Part shown: piece after piece, positions 27,151 to 34,419 of the stretch
Layout: the number at the start of each line of letters is the position of its first letter
How positions within the stretch are numbered: position 1 is the first letter of the stretch
Assembly: GCA_016735225.1 (NCBI GenBank)
Contig: JAERRX010000077.1
Span: 1 to 34,419, forward strand
Reading direction: 5' to 3'
Source of the DNA: Sulfurimonas sp.
Lineage (GTDB): Bacteria; Campylobacterota; Campylobacteria; Campylobacterales; Sulfurimonadaceae
DNA: 34,419 bases
Made by a program: the position numbers and the translations under genes
The notes under the pieces: model-generated
Databases searched by the model: none
The model's input: only the letters and a program-made list of their open reading frames with translations
Told to the model about the DNA's origin: nothing

Positions 27151-29358
27151 CTAGTACTGTAGTCTTTCAAATGTAGTGACAGCTCGTTGAGCTCCATTTA
27201 CATTTACACTGCCTTGATCTATATAACTAATATTTACATCAGTTGTAGTGCCGTTAAGTGTAACATTATAATCAGTAGTAGTTCCTTCATATAACGACCA
27301 AACACCTCTTTCATAAATTAGTCCGCCATAGAACTCTTTATATGAGCCGTTAATATCAAATGTTCTACTTACTATAGTTCTTCCGGTAGAAGCATTTACA
27401 TCACCTGACGCAATCTGGATTTTTGTTCCATTTAAGTCAGATTGAGAGGTTGGATAAAAACTAATGGTTGAATTTAAATCAGTTATATTTAAATCATCTC
27501 CATCATTTAAGCTTACTCTATCGCCTTTAAATTGCCAGTTTTTAGTTGGTTGAGGGTCTAATATACCAGTAACATTATCTTCAATAATTGTTACATTTAC
27601 ATTTCCTGTCTCAACACTTACCCCAAATGGGTTATCACTATCAAAGTATGAACCATAGTAAGTTACCCCAGCAGTAGTATTTACTTCTGAATATGATCCA
27701 TCGGTATAAAAAGTTATATTTCTTTCATTGTTAACTTCTATCGTTTTACCAGCTACAGCCAATTGGCTCCCAGAAGGCATAATCTCTACTATAGTTGCAG
27801 TAGTCCAATTGCTTGCACTACCTCTTCTTAATCTAAAAGATTTTCCTGCATTCATAGCCATTTGCTTTCCAACATCTTGTGCTAGGGCAGGGATAGCATT
27901 TGTTGCTGCAGTCATATTTGACTCTATATTATTTGCATCGTTTGTTGCAATAACAGGTGCAATAACTTCAACAATCGCATCAGAAACGGTAATCGCAACT
28001 TGTGCAATTTTATCTGCAGAAAAACCGTTTGCATTTAAGTCAGTATTTAAAACTTTTTTCATCATCGTGATAGAGTTTGCAAGAATTCCACTGTTGTTCA
28101 TATCAGAGATACTCTCCATAGCGAAACTACCTTTCATTCCCATCATCATATTTAAAGCTACTGTTGCTCTGATTTTTGCAAATGTAACATTTGTATCAGT
28201 TGGATCAGTTGCAAGTCCTTCCATAGGATCATCATAAATATCTTCTGCAGTGATATTATAATCAGGATAACCAACACCATCACTAAAATCTGCATCTTGA
28301 TTTGGGTCATTAAGTACACTTGCAATATCTGTAGCACTCATACCATTTGCAACAATTGTTGTTGTCGGAGATAGTACTCCATCAGTATTTGATGCATCAA
28401 ATTTTGAAGATAGGTTACTATCAAATGGTTTTCCATTGTGATAACCCTTATAATCTTGACAAATTTTTACAGTAGCATCTAGTGGAACTGTATCAGAAAA
28501 TGAAAAACTACCTGTAGCTGTTGAAACAGTAGATACAAAAGATGTTTTAGTAGCACAATTACCATCAGTACCTACGCTTGAGCTTCCAACTACATAAAAT
28601 TTAGCTTGACTTATGTATGGATCAACTGCAACACCTTCAGAGCCAGCACTTGTGTCATCATTACTTGAGCTTGTGTCATCTGAGCTTGAGCTTGAGCTTG
28701 AACTTGAGTCATCAGTGCTTGAACTTGAACTTGAGTCATCAGTGCTTGAGCTTGAACTTGAGTCATCAGTGCTTGAGCTTGAGCTTGAACTTGAACTTGG
28801 TCTAGCTACAATTGGGTTTGAGATAAGATATCTTTCTGCACCGTGAAGTTCAGCTTTAATTTTATCTTTTAAAGTTGCATCTGTTATAGTGTTGACATTT
28901 TTAAACAAGTCATCCATACTTATCCCAGTAGTTGCTTCAACATAAGCTTTTGCATCTGCAAGTGAACTACCACTAATAACTTTTTTATAAACCCGAGTGG
29001 TTAAGGCACTAATAATACCGCCTGTTCCAGCTGGTGTAGCAAAAATCTTCTTAGCTGACACCACACTTCCTGCATCACCAATAGCTTCATGTTTTATGGC
29101 ACCAACAGGTATAACAGCAACTATATTACATGTGCTATCTCCAGCTAAAGTAAATGCACCATTAGAGCTACTTACAACAGAGGTCTCTGTTGCATCCTTT
29201 ATGCCATTATTGTTGCAGTCAAAAAATACTGTTGCACCCTCGTAATAACTACCAGTTACTACACCATTAACAGTGCCTGAACTGTTATTTGAGTCTGAAC
29301 AAGCAGTCAATAAAAACATGCTTGAGACACCTAGTAAGGTTATTTTAAAAGTATTCAT
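27151..29358 (-). CDS. Large surface/periplasmic lipoprotein with Ser/Asp repeat linker
   Basis: Lipobox LLTAC|SDSNN; N-terminal VTGSYYEGATVFFDCNNNGIKDATE module; (S)nTDD repeats; Asn/Thr-rich beta-type C-terminal region. Confidence 0.85.
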   Translation of the reverse strand: MNTFKITLLGVSSMFLLTACSDSNNSSGTVNGVVTGSYYEGATVFFDCNNNGIKDATETSVVSSSNGAFTLAGDSTCNIVAVIPVGAIKHEAIGDAGSVVSAKKIFATPAGTGGIISALTTRVYKKVISGSSLADAKAYVEATTGISMDDLFKNVNTITDATLKDKIKAELHGAERYLISNPIVARPSSSSSSSSSTDDSSSSSSTDDSSSSSSTDDSSSSSSSSSDDTSSSNDDTSAGSEGVAVDPYISQAKFYVVGSSSVGTDGNCATKTSFVSTVSTATGSFSFSDTVPLDATVKICQDYKGYHNGKPFDSNLSSKFDASNTDGVLSPTTTIVANGMSATDIASVLNDPNQDADFSDGVGYPDYNITAEDIYDDPMEGLATDPTDTNVTFAKIRATVALNMMMGMKGSFAMESISDMNNSGILANSITMMKKVLNTDLNANGFSADKIAQVAITVSDAIVEVIAPVIATNDANNIESNMTAATNAIPALAQDVGKQMAMNAGKSFRLRRGSASNWTTATIVEIMPSGSQLAVAGKTIEVNNERNITFYTDGSYSEVNTTAGVTYYGSYFDSDNPFGVSVETGNVNVTIIEDNVTGILDPQPTKNWQFKGDRVSLNDGDDLNITDLNSTISFYPTSQSDLNGTKIQIASGDVNASTGRTIVSRTFDINGSYKEFYGGLIYERGVWSLYEGTTTDYNVTLNGTTTDVNISYIDQGSVNVNGAQRAVTTFERLQY
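28660..28800 (-). repeat. Nested tandem repeat (27-bp units built on a 6-bp TCAAGC/TCAAGT unit) encoding TDDSSSSSS
   Basis: GTCATCAGT anchors at 28708, 28735 and 28762 (27-bp period), with a degenerate flanking copy. Confidence 0.9.
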
Positions 29359-29470
29359 CTTAAACTCCTAGTGTTAGAATGCCATATTATATCACTATAA
29401 AACTTAAAGAAAATACTAGTTAAAATTCAGTTTTTTTTGATTGTAGTGTTTTTAAAGAGGTAAAGAAGAG

Positions 29471-29489
29471 GACTTACTCTGAGTAAGCC
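29471..29489 (-). terminator. Hairpin over the accA stop codon, possible terminator
   Basis: CTTACTC-T-GAGTAAG inverted repeat (29473-29487), flanked by GGA/CCC; minus-strand downstream is U/C-rich. Confidence 0.35.
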
Positions 29490-30409
29490 CCTATTTTTGT
29501 TAGTTTGTTATATCTAAGTTCTAGTCTATCTTCATCAGACATCTCTCTTAAAGAACTTAAACTTTTCAGGAAGTACTCTGAAATAGCGGTTGCGGCTTTT
29601 TGGGTTTCTCTATGAGCTCCGATCAATGGTTCATCTACAATATCATCAATAAGGTTCAACTCTTTTAAGTCTGCACTTGTTATTTTCATAGCATTTGTAG
29701 CAGCTTTTACTTTTTTAGGGTCACTCCATAAGATAGCAGAACATCCCTCTGGGGAGATAACACTAAATATAGAGTATCTCATCATCGCAAATTTATCAGC
29801 AACACTTATAGCTAAAGCACCACCACTTCCACCTTCACCAATAACTACTGCTACTGTTTGAGTGTTTAACTGAGAAAATTCTAAAAGATTTCTAGCTATA
29901 GCTTCACTTTGATTTCTCTCTTCTGCTCCTACTCCTGGATATGCACCCGGTGTATCTACTAACATTAAAACAGGTATGTTAAACTTCTCTGCCATTTTTG
30001 CAGCACGAAGAGCTTTTCTGTAGCCCTCTGGATGTGGCATTCCAAAGTTTCTTATTATTTTATTTTTAGTACCACGACCTTTTTGCTCGCCTATGACCAT
30101 AACTCTCTCATCGCCGATATAGCCTAGGTAGCACAGTATTGCAGCATCATCACGAAAATGTCTATCTCCGTGGATTTCATATTTATCATGCATGATCAAG
30201 TTTATATAGTCAAGTGCATAGGGTCTATCAGCATGACGAGCAAGTTGTAGTGTTTGAAATGGAGTCAGATGATTAAATATCTTTGCTACAGCTTTATCAA
30301 GATCAGCTTCAAGAATTTTTACAGCAGGCTCATCATGTCTAACACGAGCAGATATTATATCTTCTTGAATAGATTTTATTTTATTTTCAAAGTCTAAAAA
30401 TGTTGCCAA
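29474..30409 (-). CDS. accA: Acetyl-CoA carboxylase carboxyltransferase subunit alpha
   Basis: [61 protein letters not shown]. Confidence 0.97.
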   Translation of the reverse strand: MATFLDFENKIKSIQEDIISARVRHDEPAVKILEADLDKAVAKIFNHLTPFQTLQLARHADRPYALDYINLIMHDKYEIHGDRHFRDDAAILCYLGYIGDERVMVIGEQKGRGTKNKIIRNFGMPHPEGYRKALRAAKMAEKFNIPVLMLVDTPGAYPGVGAEERNQSEAIARNLLEFSQLNTQTVAVVIGEGGSGGALAISVADKFAMMRYSIFSVISPEGCSAILWSDPKKVKAATNAMKITSADLKELNLIDDIVDEPLIGAHRETQKAATAISEYFLKSLSSLREMSDEDRLELRYNKLTKIGAYSE

Positions 30410-30410
30410 G

Positions 30411-31628
30411 TTAAATCCTTTTAAAAATTATAACACCATTGGTTCCACCGAAACCAAAAGAGTTACTCATCACTACATCTAAGTGTGCTTTTCTTGAAAC
30501 ATTTGGAACAATATCTAAATCACAGTTTTCATCTGGAGTTGTGTAGTTTATAGTTGGAGGAATGATAGAATCTCTCATAGCCATCAAACATGTTACAGCC
30601 TCTATACCTCCAGCAGCTCCAAGACAATGTCCTATCTGACCTTTGATAGAACTCATGGGAGGGCAATTTTCTTTTCCACCAAGTAGTTCTTTAACAGCGG
30701 CTGTTTCATTTTTGTCGTTTACAGGGGTGCTTGTTCCATGAGCATTTATATAGTCTAGTTTTGGTTCGCCTGCCATCTTGTATGCTGCTTTCATAGCACG
30801 AGCTGGACCATCTAAGCTTGGAGTTGTTATGTGGTTAGCATCTCCACTCTCACCAAAGCCTATAATCTCTCCATATATTCTAGCTCCACGAGCTTTTGCA
30901 GCTTCATACTCTTCTAAAACTAAAGAGCCTGCACCTTCACCCATAACAAAGCCATCTCTGTTTAAGTCAAATGGGCGAGAAGCAGATTTTGGGTTTTCAT
31001 TGCTAGTCGAGAGTGCTTTCATAGCTGCAAAACCACCTACTCCTGCACCAGTTATAGCACACTCTGCCGAAACAACCAACATCTGGTCAGCTCCACCACA
31101 TACTATTGTTTTAAAAGCTTCATTTATAGAGTGAGTTCCAGCTGCACAAGCAGTTACACTTGATAAGTTTGGTCCCTTAGTTCCATGCTCTATAGAAACA
31201 AAACCACCAAGCATATTAACCAAAGCTCCTGGAATAAAAAATGGGCTTATTCGACGAGGTCCACGATTTTCTAAGATGATAGAGTTTTTCTCAATAGATG
31301 GAAGACCACCTATACCTGAACCTGTACTGATACCAAACCTATCCATATCTAAATCTTCGGGCAAGTTAGCATCAAGCATAGCTTCTTGAGCTGCTTTTAA
31401 ACCTAAGTGAATAAATCTATCAGCTTTTTTAACCTCTTTTTTTGGCATAACAGTTGAAGGGTCAAAATCTTTTACTTCACCTGCAATCTTTGCACTAAAC
31501 TCTTCAATATCAAACAATGTAATTGTGTCTATGCCACACTTACCTTCACAGATAGCCTTAAAAGAACTCTCTTTATCATTTCCAACTGCATTTATCATGC
31601 CCATACCAGTTACTACTACTCTTTTCAT
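30411..31628 (-). CDS. fabF: 3-oxoacyl-[acyl-carrier-protein] synthase II
   Basis: [30 protein letters not shown] active site, [25 protein letters not shown]. Confidence 0.97.
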   Translation of the reverse strand: MKRVVVTGMGMINAVGNDKESSFKAICEGKCGIDTITLFDIEEFSAKIAGEVKDFDPSTVMPKKEVKKADRFIHLGLKAAQEAMLDANLPEDLDMDRFGISTGSGIGGLPSIEKNSIILENRGPRRISPFFIPGALVNMLGGFVSIEHGTKGPNLSSVTACAAGTHSINEAFKTIVCGGADQMLVVSAECAITGAGVGGFAAMKALSTSNENPKSASRPFDLNRDGFVMGEGAGSLVLEEYEAAKARGARIYGEIIGFGESGDANHITTPSLDGPARAMKAAYKMAGEPKLDYINAHGTSTPVNDKNETAAVKELLGGKENCPPMSSIKGQIGHCLGAAGGIEAVTCLMAMRDSIIPPTINYTTPDENCDLDIVPNVSRKAHLDVVMSNSFGFGGTNGVIIFKRI

Positions 31629-31666
31629 CTAAAAACCTCCACGATAAACCTATAAAATATTTTATA

Positions 31667-31702
31667 TAGTTCAGTAAAACTTTTATAGTAAATACTGAAC
31701 TA
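31667..31702 (-). promoter_or_regulatory. Long hairpin between acpP and fabF
   Basis: TAGTTCAGTA ... TACTGAACTA, 10-bp arms (31667-31676 / 31693-31702) with inner ACT/AGT pairing. Confidence 0.5.
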
Positions 31703-31722
31703 AAAAAACATTTTATCGTTGA

Positions 31723-31950
31723 TTATTTGCTTTCTATATACTCAACAACATCTTTAATAGTTTGAATCTTCTCTGCTTCATCATCAGGAATTTCAATGTC
31801 AAATTTCTCTTCAAGAGCCATTACTAATTCAACTACATCAAGGCTGTCAGCACCTAAATCTTCAACAAACTTAGCATCTTCTTTAACTTCGTCTGGATTA
31901 ACGCTCAACTGCTCAACTACTACTTCTTTAATATCTTCTAAAAGTGCCAT
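31723..31950 (-). CDS. acpP: Acyl carrier protein
   Basis: [35 protein letters not shown]. Confidence 0.98.
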   Translation of the reverse strand: MALLEDIKEVVVEQLSVNPDEVKEDAKFVEDLGADSLDVVELVMALEEKFDIEIPDDEAEKIQTIKDVVEYIESK

Positions 31951-31998
31951 TATAGCTCCTATTTTTTAGTATAAAATCGAGAAAGTATATCATAAATA

Positions 31999-32020
31999 CC
32001 TTAATGTTATCCCATTAAGG
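31999..32020 (-). terminator. Putative terminator after fabG
   Basis: CCTTAATG-TTATCC-CATTAAGG perfect 8-bp arms just beyond the fabG stop; followed on the minus strand by TATTTATG. Confidence 0.5.
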
Positions 32021-32021
32021 A

Positions 32022-32768
32022 CTATGCCATATTTAATCCACCATTTACTTTTAATGTTTCGCCAGTAATATAACTAGCATGGTCTGAGAGTAAAAAAGCT
32101 GTTGCCTCGGCTACTTCACTTGCTTTTCCAAAGCGTTTCATCGGTATATTTTCCGTAAAATTATCTTTTATCTCATCGCTTAGAGCATCGGTCATCTCTG
32201 TTGCGATAAAACCAGGAGTGATACAGTTGTAGCGAATCCCACTTGTTGCTGCTTCTTTTGCAAAACTTTTACTCATTGCGATAACTCCGCCCTTAGATGC
32301 TGCATAGTTTGTTTGCCCAGCATTACCTGTTTCGCCAACTATTGAAGCTATGTTTACCACTGCACCAAACTTTTTCTTTCTCATAACTTTCATAGATTCT
32401 CTACAACCGATAAAACATGAGGTTAGATTTGCATTTATAACACTCATAAAGTCTGCTTCTTTCATCCTAAGAGCTAGCTTATCATTTGTTATGCCTGCAT
32501 TATTTACAAGATATGAAAGTTCGCCATCACTAGAGACTATTGTTTTTATAGCATCACTAAAAGCGACCTCATCACTTACATCAAAACCTATAACAGCAGC
32601 TTTTCCGCCATCTTTTTCTATCTCATCTTTTATAGCATCTGCTTTATCTGCACCACTTCTATAGTTTACCCAAACCTTTAAACCATAAGAGGCTAAAGTT
32701 TTTGCTATCTGTGCACCTATACCTCTGCTTGAACCTGTTACTAAAACATTTTTTCCTGAAAATTTCAC
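32022..32768 (-). CDS. fabG: 3-oxoacyl-[acyl-carrier-protein] reductase
   Basis: VTGSSRGIGAQIA, LVNNAGI, NIASIVGETGNAGQTNYAASKGG, ITPGFIATEMTD. Confidence 0.96.
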   Translation of the reverse strand: MKFSGKNVLVTGSSRGIGAQIAKTLASYGLKVWVNYRSGADKADAIKDEIEKDGGKAAVIGFDVSDEVAFSDAIKTIVSSDGELSYLVNNAGITNDKLALRMKEADFMSVINANLTSCFIGCRESMKVMRKKKFGAVVNIASIVGETGNAGQTNYAASKGGVIAMSKSFAKEAATSGIRYNCITPGFIATEMTDALSDEIKDNFTENIPMKRFGKASEVAEATAFLLSDHASYITGETLKVNGGLNMA

Positions 32769-32788
32769 TATATTATTCCTTATTTTAT

Positions 32789-34264
32789 TTAGATTAGACT
32801 AGCATCCATTTGTGCTGGTATCTCTAGTCCCATTAGTTTTAAGAGAGTTGGAGCGATATTACTTAAAGCACCATCTTCCACTCTGCTAACTCCATCAGCG
32901 ATAACAAAACACCAAACTTTTCCAACTGTATGATTTGTCAATATATTTCCACTATCATCTCTCATCTCTTCACAATTTCCATGATCAGATGTGATAACTA
33001 CCGAGTAGTCTTTTTGTGAAGCTTTTTCTATGATCTTGCCTAGTTGTGTGTCAACTGTATTTACTGCTATTTTAGCAGCTTCTTCATCTCCCGTATGACC
33101 TATCATATCGCCATTTGCAAAGTTTACTACTACAAAGTCATATTGTTCCTCCATAGCACTTAAAACAGCTTCACAAACTTCATTTGCACTCATTTGTGGC
33201 TTTTCATCATAAGTTTTTACATCTGGAGATGGTATGAGAACTCTTGTTTCATTTTCATAAGGCTCATCGATGCCACCGTTTAAAAAAAATGTCACATGTG
33301 CATACTTTTCAGTTTCTGCGGTGTGAAATTGTTTTAGTCCATTTTTAGAGATAACTTGAGCTAAAGTATTTTCTGGTACCTCTTTAGAAAACAAAACGGG
33401 GTAAGAAAAACTTTTATCATACTCTGTCATCGTTGCTAGATTTATATCTAATATTTTTCTCTCAAAGTGTGAAAAACTATCATCGCCTAAAGCTGTAACT
33501 AGCTCTCTCATTCTATCGCTTCTAAAGTTTATAGTTAAAACACTATCACCATCTTGCATCCCATCATAGCCTTTAAAAGCAGTTGGCTCGACAAACTCAT
33601 CGGTTTCGCCTAAGGAGTATGACGAACCTATGTAGCCTGCTGGTTCAAAGTCTGTTTTAGGAGTAGCATCTACTATGGCTTCATAAGCTCTTTGAACTCT
33701 TGTCCAGCGGTTGTCTCTATCCATGGCATAAAAACGACCAGATATAGTTGCGATTTGGATATTTTCACTTAGATGCGAGTTTACAATTTTTAGGTATTTT
33801 TGGGCAGAGGTTGGAGAAACATCTCGCCCATCAGTTATAAGGTGTAAAAAAACTTTTTTACCCTTTGCTTGAGCAATCTTTGCGATACCTATTAAATGAT
33901 CTATATGAGAGTGAACTCCGCCATCACTCATAAGCCCTATAAGATGTAAGCGCTGTGAAGAGTTTAAAATATCTCTAAGAACCTCATTTTTTTCTAGTCT
34001 ATCTTCACTTATAGCTAGTGATATTTTAACTAAGTCTTGATACAAAACACGACCGCTTCCTATACTCATGTGACCAACTTCAGAGTTTCCCATCTGACCT
34101 TCTGGCAAACCGACACTTAAGCCAGAAGTAGCTATAAAAGAGTGAGGAGTTTTTTCAAACAACCTATCGTAAGTAGGTTTTAGAGCATTATGAAACGCAT
34201 TATGTTTTGTTTTAGGACTAAAACCTATGCCATCTGTGATAACTAAAACGGTTTTTTTACTCAA
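32789..34264 (-). CDS. gpmI: 2,3-bisphosphoglycerate-independent phosphoglycerate mutase
   Basis: LVITDGIGFSPK, GNSEVGHMSIGSGR, DGRDVSPTSA, VITSDHGNCEEM; start placed at TTG 34264 with AAGGA Shine-Dalgarno rather than 34303. Confidence 0.93.
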   Translation of the reverse strand: MSKKTVLVITDGIGFSPKTKHNAFHNALKPTYDRLFEKTPHSFIATSGLSVGLPEGQMGNSEVGHMSIGSGRVLYQDLVKISLAISEDRLEKNEVLRDILNSSQRLHLIGLMSDGGVHSHIDHLIGIAKIAQAKGKKVFLHLITDGRDVSPTSAQKYLKIVNSHLSENIQIATISGRFYAMDRDNRWTRVQRAYEAIVDATPKTDFEPAGYIGSSYSLGETDEFVEPTAFKGYDGMQDGDSVLTINFRSDRMRELVTALGDDSFSHFERKILDINLATMTEYDKSFSYPVLFSKEVPENTLAQVISKNGLKQFHTAETEKYAHVTFFLNGGIDEPYENETRVLIPSPDVKTYDEKPQMSANEVCEAVLSAMEEQYDFVVVNFANGDMIGHTGDEEAAKIAVNTVDTQLGKIIEKASQKDYSVVITSDHGNCEEMRDDSGNILTNHTVGKVWCFVIADGVSRVEDGALSNIAPTLLKLMGLEIPAQMDASLI

Positions 34265-34294
34265 TGTGATTCCTTTAATAAGAAAGTTTTTGAG

Positions 34295-34300
34295 ATTATA
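34295..34300 (-). promoter_or_regulatory. Putative -10 element of gpmI
   Basis: Minus-strand GTATAATC about 30 nt upstream of the gpmI start. Confidence 0.4.
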
Positions 34301-34419
34301 CAATTATTTTAGCTTTTTTTCCAAATCTAAACACAAAAGCACTTGAGAATAATCTTTTAGTATTTTAGCTTTTATTTATTGATAAACTATGATTATATTT
34401 GCATAACTTAACAAAGGTT

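Noticed and set aside
27728-28237. 169-aa plus-strand ORF, hydrophobic
   Set aside because: Antisense shadow of the large lipoprotein; lacks a convincing ribosome-binding site.
28660-28800. Regular repeat that might be mistaken for a CRISPR array
   Set aside because: No unique spacers; the repeat is in-frame coding sequence for TDDSSSSSS.
28613-28846. Plus-strand ORFs with LELELELE or LSLSLNL repeats
   Set aside because: Translation of the antisense strand of the Ser-encoding microsatellite, not a real protein.
34265-34303. Upstream extension MYNLKNFLIKGIT of gpmI
   Set aside because: TTG at 34264 has an AAGGA Shine-Dalgarno and gives the typical SKKTVLVITDG N-terminus; the extension overlaps the putative -10.
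1-34419. Search for defence systems, toxin-antitoxin pairs, prophage genes, tRNA/rRNA genes
   Set aside because: None recognised; the gene content is otherwise conserved housekeeping with Campylobacterota-type gene order.

Overview
The window is an AT-rich chromosomal segment from a Campylobacterota (epsilonproteobacterial) genome, probably Sulfurimonas-like. It is almost fully coding and mostly housekeeping. I can support about 33 protein genes in five co-oriented blocks. (1) A minus-strand block at about 0.85-15.5 kb: hypothetical, ymdB, mfd, bactofilin ccmA, M23 peptidase (csd1-like), folC, GGDEF protein, lptE, leuS, small membrane protein, secF, secD, yajC. (2) A plus block: lnt, ppk1, gamma-carbonic-anhydrase-like, TRIC-type membrane protein. 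(3) A minus block: argJ, RCK potassium channel, rpmB. (4) A plus block: HDOD protein, a STAS/receiver-like/STAS/CheX fusion, rpe, trpF, dnaQ-like exonuclease. (5) A minus block: Ser/Asp-repeat lipoprotein, accA, fabF, acpP, fabG, gpmI. I found no rRNA, tRNA, CRISPR array, intact mobile element or recognisable defence system. The best leads are: an internal ATG with a consensus Shine-Dalgarno that would produce a free RCK subunit from the K+ channel gene; the translationally coupled HDOD + STAS-REC-STAS-CheX pair; a candidate ~90-nt sRNA and an unlisted 27-aa membrane ORF at the left edge; 11-bp-phased repeats at the ppk1 promoter; and a 9-mer shared at identical spacing by two operon promoters. 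All assignments come from reading motifs and gene order by eye; no database search was run.
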